Source: Diphasiastrum complanatum
Lineage: Eukaryota; Streptophyta; Lycopodiopsida; Lycopodiales; Lycopodiaceae
Assembly: GCA_029204225.1 (NCBI GenBank)
Contig: MU832239.1
Coordinates: 1 to 64,000 of the forward strand
Direction of reading: 5' to 3'
DNA length: 64,000 nucleotides
Position numbers and translations under genes: made by a program. The notes beneath the pieces were generated by a model. It did not search any database, was not told the DNA's origin, and saw nothing but the letters and a program-made list of their open reading frames with translations. Positions within the stretch are counted from its first letter, which is position 1. Every line of letters starts with the position of its first letter. This document shows, piece by piece, positions 53,420 to 64,000 of the stretch.

Positions 53420-53831
53420 ATGTATAGTGGAATATACAGCTAGTACAAATATTATCTCTCTTGAAGATCAATTTATTGATTTTAAGGGAAAGGAGAAAGT
53501 TAAAAATGTTGCATCGATACCAGATATCGCGTCAAGTTCGAATCTCAACTCTACTCCAATCCATGATTCTGAAGACGATTCGACACAAATCGCTCCTCTC
53601 TTTATCAAACTATCCATTGAGTATTGAGAGTTGGAAGCTTATTGAAGTTTATTTGTTGAGAGGTGAACACAAAAACAGAAGATGGATATGCCAGTTCCTT
53701 GAATATCGAATTGGCATAGATTTCTTACCATAGCCACTTGTTATTTCGTCAAAGAGTCAGTCGATTATTTTGAGGCAATTTCTAGTCCTGATGCAGATCA
53801 GTGGAAATCAACAATGGACAAAGAGTATCAA
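53420..53831 (+). pseudogene. Ty1/copia H linker and RT start
   Basis: LEDQFIDFKGKEKVKNVASI (as in copia G's FIDLKGKGKAH) is followed by frame-broken linker and the RT approach CYFVKESVDYFEAISSPDAD, then MDKEYQ. The frame is split at 53831 by a solo LTR and resumes at 54306. Confidence 0.75.
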
Positions 53832-54300
53832 TATAATGATCGCCAAGTGAAGATCCGACTAGATCCTGTTGCATGCAACCAAAAGGACACATGTGGAGAA
53901 AAACCACCCAACCAACAGGAAATGGCTAGTCAATACCCTAACCATCTCACCCCCATGCCATGGTGAATGAATGCAAGATAAGGAGGGGATCCTAGCTTAT
54001 AGATCAGAAAATCCAATAGGTAGATGGGCTAGTTTCCACTAGTATATATTCTCTCCCATGAGGAGAGAATATTTCTCTTAGGATCCTCATATTGACCTCC
54101 TATTCCTGCATTATAGTAGTCAAACACCATGCAAGTGCTCCTATGTCCAATTATAGGTCTGGGCCCTCATACAATTATTAATTACTTTACTGGCCAAGCT
54201 TGGAATGACGAGGCATAAGTAATAAGCATATACACTAGAGAAACTGGCTATTCATGTCAGGAATTATTCCAAATCCCACATACTGGACATGGACGTCACA
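53832..54300 (-). repeat. Solo LTR of the LARD/gypsy lineage with target duplication
   Basis: 469 bp flanked by ATCAA at 53827-53831 and 54301-54305. Removing the insert and one ATCAA joins the copia frame from EYQ to SLIKNKTW, so the boundaries are exact. On the minus strand it starts TGTGACGTCCATGTCC (compare TGTTATGTCCATGACC at 37273) and contains GTTGGTTGGGTGGTTTTT. It has no interior, which marks it as the product of LTR-LTR recombination. Confidence 0.85.
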
Positions 54301-55010
54301 ATCAATCTCTCATTAAAAACAAGACATGGACTATTATAGACCTGCCAATTGGTAAGAATATCATCTTTTGCAAATTGGTATATTAATTCAAGTCCAAAGT
54401 TGATGGACCAGTTGATCAATGGAAGGCAAGACTTGTTGCCAGAGGATTTTCTTTGATCATAAATGTTGATTATTTGGAAACTTCCAGTCTCATGGTCAAC
54501 AAACGTTTACTTTCATTTGCAACAGTGCCAGATTCGGAAATTCACCAGATAGATGTACAAATAGCATTTTCAAGGGTGTGATCGAAGGAGACATTTATAT
54601 GTCCAACCCGAAGGCTATGAATTGGAGGATAACACCCATCAGGTATCCAAGCTTTGAAAAGCTCTTATGGGCTTAAATAGTCATCTCGTGCTTGGTTTCA
54701 TTGAATCAATGAATTCTTTATTCAACATGGCTTATACCAAGTTCAGCTGATTGTAATGTCTATTACAAATCAGTAGATTCATTCGAATGTTGAAGGATGT
54801 CAAAAAGATGTTGTCGAAGGAATTCGATATGACAGATTTAGGGGAGGCCCATTTCTTCCTTGGTATACAGATTTTCAAAGTTTGTGATCATAGATTGATT
54901 AATATCAATAAAGAAAGACACATAGTTTTTCAAATCCATTTTTTGGACACAATGTCAATCTCTTTACAATCGACCTCGGTGAAGAGAGATGTACAGTTTC
55001 ATGTTTCTTG
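54301..55010 (+). pseudogene. Ty1/copia H reverse transcriptase
   Basis: SLIKNKTWTIIDLPIGKNII, VDGPVDQWKARLVARGFSLI and VDYLETSS (54310-54490), then frame-broken palm sequence and MLKDVKKMLSKEFDMTDLGE, AHFFLGIQIFK (54787-54880). Multiple stops. Related to copia G. Confidence 0.85.
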
Positions 55011-55019
55011 GATAGCCAC

Positions 55020-55500
55020 GAAAGTTCTCATTTTTCAATGAATGTTGCGAAGGCACTAAATCACTAAAAGCATGTGAGTTGATGGAATCACCACCACAAA
55101 CTATGCCAAAATTAGGTGTTTCATCATAGTCTATCCTCTTGAATTGAGCATATCCATTGGCAGTTATTCTTGTCTTATAATTGTTCACACTTGGCATCTT
55201 GATTAAGCTTGATCTTAAAGGCCCATTTGCAAGTAGTAACATTTTTATTTGATGGAGGATCAATAATTTTACAAGTATCAATCTCAAGAAATGCATCATA
55301 TGCACTCTTCATTGCATCAAATCACTCTTTTGTTGTTAAAGTTTCATTCACACTCAAAGAAACATCATCAAAAGTAGTAATAAGGGCAACAAAAATGATA
55401 CAATCCTCAACTTGCAAATGCTTCTCTCTTTCATTGTATGTGAGCCTTGATGCTTTGCAGGAGGAATGTACACAAGCCTATTAGAACAAGTCTTCTCTTA
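55020..55500 (-). pseudogene. Ty1/copia RT N-terminal fragment, opposite strand
   Basis: Minus-strand frames read RLTYNERKKHLQVEDCIIFV, MKSAYDAFLEIDTCKIIDPP, SNKNVTTCKWAFKIKLNQDA and, shifted, TRITANGYAQFKRIDYDET. This is the linker plus the first third of a copia RT of another family, placed head-on against copia H. Confidence 0.8.
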
Positions 55501-55539
55501 GAAATTCAACACCAATTGCACTGATTCATTATTCTGAAT

Positions 55540-56335
55540 ATAGGGCATGGAAGACAAAGTATGCAGATTGAAGAAGGCCTTGTATGGATTGTAGGCACCT
55601 CATGCTTGGTATAGCCACTTCAATGAGTATCTCCTGTCTAGAGGTTTGATACGTACTTCTTTGAATTCCAACCTTTACTACTTTGCTTGTGACTCTAGCA
55701 TCACACTAATTGTGTTGTACATAGACAACCTCATAATTACAAGCAACAATGATGATTTGATTAGTGCCATCAAGAAGGATCTATCCTCTAGCTTTGATAT
55801 GACTGACCTTGGTTTGATGCACTATTGCTTGAGAGTATAAATCTGGCAAAGACATGATAGCATCGCACTCACGCAAATGAAGTACGTGAACAAAATTCTG
55901 AAATGTTTCAAGATGTGCAATAGAAAGCAAGTGTCTACACCTGTGGGAGTTGGTAAGAAACTTTCTAACTAGGACGAGAGTGCACTAGTCGATGCAACTT
56001 TGTTCCATCAATGAGTTGGTTCACTGATTTCTCACAACTACTCGTCATCATATAACCTATGTTGTAAGTGTTGTAGTCAATTCATGGCTAGAGATAGGAA
56101 GACTCATTGAAAAGCAGCAAAGAGAATTCTTCTGTACATTAAGGGGACACTAACCCCTATGGATTGCTATATGAGAGAAAACAAGCTTTACAAAATTTTT
56201 CAAGGCTTAGTAGATTCGGATTGGGTAGGCTGTGTAGACAACATAAGATCCACGTCTCGTAACAAGGACTGTATTGCCATGGAGTGGTACAATAACACTA
56301 GTGACAAGTTGTATCCACTGATTAGGCACACATGA
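55540..56335 (+). pseudogene. Ty1/copia RT palm-RNase H fragment
   Basis: CRLKKALYGL, a stop, WYSHFNEYLLSRGLIRTSLN, then LIVLYIDNLIITSNNDDL (catalytic YVDD replaced by YIDN), SSSFDMTDLGLMHY, KRILLYIKGTLTP and GLVDSDWVGCVDNIRSTS (RNase H). Stops at 55838, 55968 and 56020 and the altered catalytic box make it inactive. Confidence 0.85.
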
Positions 56336-56340
56336 TTATC

Positions 56341-56354
56341 GGGCTCTAATACCA
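56341..56354 (-). other. Primer-binding site of a small copia-type LTR
   Basis: The minus strand reads TGGTATTAGAGCCC next to the LTR end. Confidence 0.75.
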
Positions 56355-56581
56355 TGTCAATAATCAGATCAACAATAGCATATATTCATCTTAACCAATC
56401 ACCACACAGAGGAAGAGCAACACACACCATCACTAATTGAATGTCATGTGTACAATAAACCCTGATAGAGAAAGAAAATCTAGGAGTTGACTAATAGACT
56501 AGTCTATAGCTAATTACAGCTGGCAACTGTAAAAGTACATCGTAAACAATTTCAAGTGAAGTTTATCATTGGTTTCTAACA
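56355..56581 (-). repeat. 227-bp LTR with primer site (5' LTR remnant)
   Basis: The minus strand runs from TGTTAGAAACC (56581) to GATTATTGACA (56355) with TG...CA ends and a primer site directly after. No matching 3' LTR or interior is seen, so only the 5' end of a minus-strand element remains. Confidence 0.7.
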
Positions 56582-57103
<522 letters not shown>

Positions 57104-57184
57104 CACCCCATGGCCCTCAATGTCAAGACTATTGAAATTAAAGGCCTAAAGTCCTTAAACAAAATATCTCTCAAAAATTTAGGG

Positions 57185-57610
57185 AGCTGCTTGTAGCTGC
57201 TAACCGTGCCACATTGATCATGTTTGTCCCGTAAGTTATTGGTGTGTCCAGAGTGTCTTTTGGTGATGACGTGATAATGTTCTCATCAAGAAACTTAGCT
57301 GTGCTGGCTGCATTGGCTACTCTAACGACCTTCACTTCTACCCACTTCGTAAAATAATTTGTCGCCACTATAATGTATCGGGCTTGACTTCCTCTAGCAG
57401 TGGGTGGATGGGACAAACATAATCTATGCCCCATTTTTGAAAGGATTTTCTGTTCTAATAGGCTTTAAAGGCATAAACCTATATTTTCTTGGTTTTGTGG
57501 CTCGGTGGCAAACATCACAGTGTTTCACAAAGGTTGCCACATCACGGTGTAGGGTAGGCCTCCAAAAGATTTGATGACAAATTTTGTCATTTTGAAAGCA
57601 ACATGCTAAT
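57185..57610 (-). pseudogene. Ty3/gypsy integrase fragment
   Basis: Minus strand: WRPTLHRDVATFVKHCDVCH (zinc-binding C-x-x-C), KPRKYRFMPLKP, then after shifts SQARYIIVATNYFTKWVEVK and VVRVANAASTAKFLDENI. Similar to the integrase of gypsy copies 1 and 2 (KWxxAxxVRxADAxxTAKF). Isolated, with no flanking RT or LTR. Confidence 0.85.
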
Positions 57611-59060
57611 ATGAGTCTTGTAGTCCATAAAAGTCACAAGGAAGTTGGAAGAAGATATCATAGCCAAAAACAATCAAAAACTACGAGCCAAAAAAGAGAG
57701 AAGTGTATAAGTAAATACTTTAACAATCCCTACACTTGAAACTCTGATTTTGATCCTAAAGTGCTTGCCAAAATCCTATAATCCCTTGAAAAAAGCCTAC
57801 CAGATTTTTAATTCACCTACTAAGAAAATTTTTGTAGGTTCTCATAACCTACATGTTTGAGCCCTTATAGGTTATGAGCCTATCAAATACTATTCTATAG
57901 GTTTTCATTTTCATGTAAATTAGTTGGTTTAAGATTTTAGAAATAATTAGTTTGGCTCTAGGCTTTAATACATTCTTTGAGTGGCCCAATGTGAAATTTT
58001 TACGAAGTGCATGACATTTCACAAAGATCATACAATTATTTCTTAATCATTATTGAATTCTACTATATATAAAATGTACTCTTAAAATTTTGATATTGAT
58101 CATTGCATCACCCTAATGTTCTATGTTTTCTAGTTGTTGCGGGTTTTCTTGAATCTTGCCTTTTGAATCCTACATCTCAATTTGCTTGCCAGCAAAATAT
58201 TACAAATTTAAATTAATAAATCATTTTATTGACTTAATAAAGCTATATAAACATAAGCTTTATATGGATCTACGTACTTTACTTTACATAATTTTTTTGC
58301 ATTTGAAAACAATAAACAAATTTTTTTGTGCCTTTCCAACAAATTGTCGATTTTTTAAAATTCAACTTATTGTAAGTTTTTTATGAAGTTAGTTTTTGGA
58401 AAAGATGTCGGCTCCATTCCCATACTTTCTCGAACCCTGAACCAAAGTTTGGATCCATTAAAGTCCTAATGAAAAAGGATAAATGCCTTATCATTGATCA
58501 AGCTTTGTATGGAAATTTGAGCCTTCCTAAAAGAAATTGTTTTGAGACTTCTCCTTATTGAATCAATAGGATTTTGGACCAAGAGTTGCTAAAAAGCCTA
58601 AAAAAAAATTAATAGGTTTTATGTTAGGTTAGAAAAAAAGTTTTTCGCAAGCAAAATTTTAGTTGGTTTAACTACAATGTTTCGATGTGTGGCCCTATAT
58701 CTAACAACTACAGTCTAGTAAGTCTAGTGGGTCCTCATTGAGGAGTCCATGGTGGACTCCTCACACAATGTTCTTGACTCATAATGACCTATTTTTTCAC
58801 ACCTAATATATTTATTGTGTTTGACTTTTGGGAGAAGAAACAACAAACCTCTAAGACAAAGTGGGAAGAATAAAGACTTTGGAGTCTTCATTTTTTCCTT
58901 TTGGAAAGAATATTGAGTCTTGGGGGAGACCTTTCAATTACCTTTTCTAGTGGGCCTTGTTCAAAGAAGAAGAACATGACTTGTGTTGATGGATGATGAT
59001 TTGACGATGCTACTTACAGTAACGACACAAGTGTAGAGGTGGTTTTAAATTTTAATCATC
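57611..59060. other. Unassigned AT-rich spacer
   Basis: No gene, LTR or RNA recognised. Short frames only (57849-58031 minus, 58156-58386 plus). Confidence 0.35.
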
Positions 59061-59089
59061 TTGAAGGTGAAAGTAGGGCATAAGAGTGT

Positions 59090-59600
59090 GGGGGAGTGTA
59101 GGGCAAGGGGGATAGCGAATTTTAAACCACCAATGTAGTGACAATGATGGGCTTCCAAAGATCTAAGGGTGGGCTCATGTGGTACCATTTTGAAAAGGTG
59201 GTGATATCACCCAGGATGCAGAAAGTGCACCGTCTCCATGAGATGGTTGCTGCACCATGACTCAAAGACGACTCACAGTGTGTGAAATGCACTCATCCCA
59301 ATGCAAGGGTACAACCTCGTGTAATGACAGAGAAAGGTTCACAAAGACAGTATTGAGAGTGCAACTTTTACATGGCGCTTGATCATTGGATGAAAGTAGG
59401 GTCGTGCCTAAAGGCGGTCCCACAAGAATAGGGTTTAGTGACTTTCTCCACTAGTTTCAAATTGAATGTGCCAAATTATGCATGCTTCACAAACAAAGGG
59501 GATGCCCCAAACACGTGGCTTCCAGGAATCGAACTCCTGACCTCAACGAGAAGTACTAAAGTATTCAGCATGTCCTGATCTCTCTTGTACAGCCCCCAGC
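59090..59600 (-). mobile_element. Candidate tRNA-derived SINE or tRNA-like sequence
   Basis: On the minus strand, GGTCAGGAGTTCGATTCC (59541-59524) fits a pol III B box (GGTTCGANTCC type), and a CAGCCACGTG-like body without coding potential follows. A convincing A box, poly-A/T tail and target duplication were not found. The region is clearly richer in GC than its flanks. Confidence 0.3.
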
Positions 59601-60024
59601 TTCATGCTGCCTACTTTCTTACAGAAGGAAGATCTGTAGTCTGTAGTTTCTTCTCTTGGTGCTGTAAGTGGGCTTGCTAGATCTGCTACTTTTTCTCCAT
59701 TTAATGCTTCTACTGAAGCAGGATATGGTGTAGCAGAGCTGGGAAAAAGTGGTGAGCTTGACCTGTGCCAAATTTGAGGAATCGAGCTCCATAAAAGTCC
59801 TTGTTTTGGGTTCCTTCTCAAGACTGTTTGCATTCAGCTGCTGCTCTGAGCATGAATTGGTGCTTGTAGTGCCTCCAGGACTGTATTGGGCTTCATTTTT
59901 TCTTTGAAGACAGAGCGATGCTGTTTCTGCACATGCAAGATTTTGCTGCCAAGTTTGATATTGTGCCAGAAGACGAGATGCGGTGAGCTTGATCACCATC
60001 TTTGGATGAGATTTTGGCCTCTTC

Positions 60025-60036
60025 ACATATATTTTT
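60025..60036 (+). promoter_or_regulatory. Possible TATA box of the LEA-2 gene
   Basis: CATATATTTTTG lies about 165 bases before the ATG at 60196. The position is plausible for a plant promoter with a ~130-base leader; no other TATA-like box is closer. Confidence 0.3.
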
Positions 60037-60195
60037 GCTATTCAAGTCATTCACGCTTCCTTCATCTAGTGGTGGCAATTCGCCCTGTTGCAGAAACGTT
60101 GCTGACCTTCATCATCACTTTTCCGAACAGCAACAACTGTTGAATCTAAGTCCAGTGCATATCTTGCAAAGAGGTGGGCGATAGCTTATTTGAAG

Positions 60196-60834
60196 ATGAC
60201 GACGACGGAAGAGGTAGGAACAGTAGAAGCAGGTGAGACTGCGGTGAAACACAGATCTTTGTCTCGGCGAAAGAAGTGTTGCATATGTACAGCAGTGACA
60301 GTAGGGATTGTGTTGGTTCTGATAATAGTTATAATTATTCTTATCTTTACCTTGTTCAAGGCCAAGGATCCGAGGATAAACATCAATTCGGTGGTGCTGC
60401 AGAATTTCAGTACCGGTATTAACCTACCAACATTCCAGCCATCCGTCACGCTGACTCTCAAACTCAATATCACCGTGGAAAACCCAAACAGGGCGGGTTT
60501 CGCATATAACAACGGCACAAGCTACCTTTTCTACCATGGGGACGAGGTGGGACAAGCGCTCGTTCCTGCAGGGAGGATTTCAGCCCAGGGCAAGGAAACA
60601 ATGGTTACGCTGGTGCATATCCAAGCTGATCGCTTTCTAGCCAACTCTAACTTTACGTCTGATATCAAACTTGGGCTTCTTCCTGTGTCGAGTCAGACAG
60701 CTCTTTCAGGCCGCGTCAGGATTCTCAAGATCATCACGCGGCATGTCACTGCCACAACAGTTTGCGATTTGGTCGTGTCTGTCTCAAGCAGGAACATTCA
60801 AAGTTTCCACTGCAGCTACAAAGTGAAACTGTAG
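60196..60834 (+). CDS. LEA-2 (NHL/late embryogenesis abundant group 2) membrane-anchored protein
   Basis: An intact, intronless 212-aa protein. I use the ATG at 60196 (MTTTEEVGTVEAGE). A basic stretch (RSLSRRKK, residues 20-27) precedes one strongly hydrophobic segment (~30-54, IVLVLIIVIIILIFTLF), giving a single-pass type II signal anchor. The outside part holds the LEA_2/WHy-like beta-sandwich: VTLTLKLNITVENPNRAGF (84-102, with the N-x-x-N-P-N motif), YNNGTSYLFYHGDEVGQALV, then a conserved-type strand pattern to YKVKL at the C-terminus. Length and layout fit plant NHL/LEA-2 proteins, which sit in the plasma membrane or endomembranes and are linked to stress and pathogen responses (family knowledge). 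It stands alone in retrotransposon-poor DNA; its substrate or partner cannot be told from sequence. Confidence 0.9.
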   Translation: MTTTEEVGTVEAGETAVKHRSLSRRKKCCICTAVTVGIVLVLIIVIIILIFTLFKAKDPRININSVVLQNFSTGINLPTFQPSVTLTLKLNITVENPNRAGFAYNNGTSYLFYHGDEVGQALVPAGRISAQGKETMVTLVHIQADRFLANSNFTSDIKLGLLPVSSQTALSGRVRILKIITRHVTATTVCDLVVSVSSRNIQSFHCSYKVKL

Positions 60835-61864
60835 CTTTATTATCACGGCCATATACTGCATAATTTTCTGTTAAGCTTTTGTGTCTAGTTAGTATTTGAG
60901 TGTATTTCATCTTGGCTGTTCAGGAGTGAATTTTTCTAGGGCTTTATGTAGAGGTCATTAATTTGTAACCATTTTGCACTATTATGCCACTATAACAATG
61001 AACAAAACTACAAGGCGGATCCCTGGTCCATAGCAATTATGTTTTTTTGGCTGCTCAAATGCATCTTTTAGTGTTGTCGCTATAAGACTTCAGTACTTTA
61101 ATAAGGTGGACTAGGTGTGACTGATCTCCAACTAAGGGTTTCTTCATAATCTTAATCAGTAAAATGTGTTTGAGCATGTGTTTATGGGGGCCTATGGGCA
61201 TGGTTTGTTCTTGTTTCAAAATGAGATTAACTCTTGAGGATCATAGCCAGGAAGATATGTTATCCGCCAAAGTTCGGAGGTTTGGTGGTGGGCTAAATAC
61301 ATCCAGCAGTAATTTTTCCTAGCTCAATTAGTAGTTTTATACTTGTGTTTGAAATCACAATAAATAATTGTAGATAGCATATCGTTCATGCTATGATGAT
61401 GCAGTTGTTGGTCAACACTCTTTTGGGGACGATAGAATCAAACAGTGCACATCCCTTTCTTTAGTTGTCTTATGGTAGTATCCCAGATAACGCCTTGATA
61501 GTGTAGCATGCCAGCATGAGAAGTGTCAAGTGCAGTTGCATGGGATGAAACTGTGCCAGATAAGGCACCCTCCCATGTCCATCCTTTACATGTATAATTA
61601 TGTGCAGCACAGTTTAACGTACTTCAGCCATAGATTGTCTTGAACATCAATTTGTTTTGCATGCTTGAAACTTATAGAAAGATGTTTGAGTGGAAAAGAG
61701 TAGCTGTGTATAGCCCATACAGGAAAACATGTCTCATGTTGTGACCACAGTCTCACAGGTTACTGCTGAGTCTACATTAACAATTCTGTGTGTGTGTGTG
61801 TGGCCTCACTTCCTTATTCAGAAACCATTTTGATGCTCTTGTTAGAGACTTGAGCAGAGCAAAT
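60835..61864. other. 3' flank of the LEA-2 gene and spacer
   Basis: T-rich stretches (TTTTGTGTCTAGTTAGTATTTG near 60880) could act as plant polyadenylation far-upstream signals, but no clear AATAAA lies near. A short (TG)8 is at 61786-61802. No other gene seen. Confidence 0.35.
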
Positions 61865-62041
61865 ATGGCCAAAGTGCCTCTCTTATTCCGAGAACACAAA
61901 ATTTGCGCATTTCAGATGAGCATCTTATCCTCATTCCAGAAATATATTGCACTTTCAAGCCTCTTACATGCCATGGTCATTATCCTCGCCTTCACGATGG
62001 GTTTTCTTTTTGGGATTCAAGCAGATTCAAAAGCTAAGTAG
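61865..62041 (+). CDS. Short ORF with one transmembrane segment, uncertain
   Basis: ATG at 61865 opens 58 codons, MAKVPLLFREHKICAFQMSI at the start, with a hydrophobic stretch (LSSLLHAMVIILAFTMGFLF) near the C-terminus. It could be a first exon of a membrane-anchored enzyme or a chance frame. A GGTAACC lies just after the stop, but a splice donor inside the frame is not convincing. Confidence 0.25.
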   Translation: MAKVPLLFREHKICAFQMSILSSFQKYIALSSLLHAMVIILAFTMGFLFGIQADSKAK

Positions 62042-64000
62042 ATAGGTAACCCCGAAACGTGCTTACAGGACAGCTTGTGCCGTTTTCACATTCGAGTTAG
62101 ATTGAGCTTTTGATAGATTTAAGTCCAAAGTGTTATGAGCACTGAGTTCAAAACACCGCGCTCAGATCTCAGACTTCTAAAGCTCAGGACATAGCGTAGT
62201 GTGAAATAAGCAACATTCTTAGGATATATACATGTTTTAAGAATGCAGCATTCTCAAACCCCTACGTTCTGAACAGACCTTATTGGTAAAGCACTCACAA
62301 AATTTTCAAAAGAACACACAAAAAATAATGCACCACCCAACTATCCCTAAAATGCCAGCAATCAAGAAAAAAAAGAACACGAGTTCTTCACAAGACTGGA
62401 TTGTCGAGATATTGTTTGATTAGAACATCAATGGAGTTCTGAGCGAGGGAGGAAAACACGAGATTCAAACATATTGTTTCTTTGGAAAGACCCTTGGCCT
62501 TTACATGTTGCTGTACTTGCATAAGTCTTACTCTACACAACCGTCTCTCCCACTGTGGTTGTTGATTGGCTGCTCAGCATACTTTCAACAGATTATTGGC
62601 TGCTCAATATCCATGAACTTCACAGCGCTACTTCTGTCATAGTAACTGGATCAAAGCATTCAAAAGATTATATGATGCCTTCTGGAAAAACAACTAGTTA
62701 TTCAGACTGGAGTTATGTAAGAGGTAATTCAGCATCTTTGATCACATAGATGTCATAAGCATTTTGTTCCCCCCGAGAACCGAGGGGATCCCTGCAATAC
62801 CTTATTGAATCCTGGCCAAGCTTTAAAATGTTTTATTGTCCATTGACAGTAACTGCTTTTCTTGTAAGCTGATGTTAACTCTTTATATAATTTAATATAC
62901 TGGTTGACTCCAAGTACATGGTCATGGAATATCCTGGATGAAGTATGAACAGCTATTGCCAAGTCATGAGCCGTCTTTGGAAGGGTTCTTCTTTTCCACT
63001 TCCACCACAACAAATTCCAGGAGCTCAAGGGACATTTGCATCACTTAAATCTTCCCAGGGAAAATTTATTGATTCAAAGAGCAGTAAAACATGCTGCTGG
63101 CTTAAAGATCACCCAAGATTCTCTAGATTCTAGTAGTTTCATTATACTACATGATGCTCACTGCAAGCTAGCAAGATCAAAGAATGTCCAACTACGAATT
63201 CCACTAAGCAGGTTGTGAATACATTATTGTGCATTTAGATTTTGCAATATTATTCTTTGCAGCATGTATTACACGGAGCTATGGTACTGACTACTGAGTT
63301 AGTCTAATAAGCAGTTGCAAAACACCTGGTTCTGAAGGCAGGCAGGATGCTACAGTCAGCACACAACTTCTGTTAATTATTCTCCAAATGGTGTACAGCT
63401 GGGCAACTGTACTACTATTAAATAAAATGCACTTGATCTGACTTTTATGGACTTTGTGAGGGACAAGATTCCATATCTCGTGACTCAGGAGACCACCCTA
63501 CTCACTACCCACCAGCCAGCACCAGGCCTGTTGCAATCAGTACTCTCAAAAAACAGAGCAAAGTATCACTGGAAAAATTGGCCTTTTTCACCATAAATTT
63601 CAAGGTTTGTAGCAAAAAATGCACTATTTTAGCCAAAAATATGCACTATATTAACCATCAATTCTAAATTATCAGTTCTATACAAATGTTTTACCTCTTC
63701 AATTGTGCTGTTTTATGTTTTTTATAAGGCAGGATTGAAATATTCTTAAAAGCAAAGATTGTACCCCGACTTTTTCAGGGCTTAAAAAATCACAAGATTT
63801 TCTATTTTTATCAATGTTATTTTATTTTTTTCTTGGTCGTTATGGGCCACGATAAAATTTGGTCGCCGATTCTATAAAGTGTGTGATTTGTTGGGCTTAA
63901 ATGACAAGGTTTTACAGAGTTTTTTATAAAATACAAAATATAAACACTTGAGGTTTTTTAAGATTTGTAAGTTTCCATCATCACCATGATTCAATATGTA
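62042..64000. other. Unassigned right flank
   Basis: No LTR element, RNA gene or recognisable domain. Short frames (62753-63028 minus; 62945-63218 plus) look like chance; 63036-63215 is slightly protein-like but unidentified. Confidence 0.3.

Noticed and set aside
60186-60518. 110-codon antisense frame over the LEA-2 gene
   Set aside because: Shadow of the sense gene; no independent motif.
62753-63218. Short frames in the right flank as exons of a second gene
   Set aside because: No domain, no convincing splice sites, and both strands are open to a similar degree.

Overview
The window is nuclear DNA of a land plant, probably a large, repeat-rich seed-plant genome. A conifer or other gymnosperm would fit, but that is inference only. 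The evidence is a plant-type LEA-2 (NHL-like) gene, Ty1/copia and Ty3/gypsy LTR retrotransposons with plant initiator-Met tRNA primer sites (TGGTATCAGA), long AT-rich spacers and two long microsatellites. There is no operon structure, CRISPR, rRNA or tRNA gene. Almost everything left of 57.6 kb is old, nested, frameshifted retrotransposon sequence; the only confident intact host gene is at 60196-60834.

Layout. 1-11.4 kb: minus-strand copia remnants A and B. B is split by a complete non-coding LTR element (LARD-like, 4516-11322) with 477/478-bp LTRs and a perfect 5-bp target duplication. 11.4-14.3 kb: a copia fragment flanked by two LTRs in inverted orientation; the plus-strand LTR carries ten CATGCA boxes. 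14.3-19.4 kb: copia family C gag-protease with an internal tandem duplication, a rearranged accessory module, then an RNase H fragment fused to a protease-integrase fragment. 19.4-22.4 kb: an unrecognised coding-like stretch, then the longest open frame of the window, a zinc-knuckle protein with two copies of an unknown module. 22.4-24.0 kb (minus): a broken gene joining a histone H3 fold, a proline-rich linker and a Ulp1-like (C48) protease segment, with its own TATA box and an intron. 24.0-37.8 kb: Ty3/gypsy sequence (gag to integrase, then a second partial copy, extra ORFs, and a 3' LTR related to the LARD LTRs), interrupted at 30.36-35.10 kb by a minus-strand copia family C element whose reverse transcriptase is replaced by an unknown reading frame. 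37.8-39.3 kb: a copia LTR with primer site. 39.3-44.4 kb: a minus-strand gypsy-like element with a gag and 630-bp direct repeats. 44.4-50.2 kb: a composite plus-strand copia. 50.2-53.3 kb: mostly unassigned. 53.4-57.6 kb: copia and gypsy fragments, a solo LTR and microsatellites. 57.6-64 kb: retrotransposon-poor DNA with the LEA-2 gene.

Two observations stand out. One is the H3-fold plus Ulp1-like gene remnant. The other is a copia lineage (family C) in which gag, protease and integrase are kept while the reverse transcriptase/RNase H is replaced by an unknown module that recurs at several places here. All comparisons were made by eye; no database search was possible.
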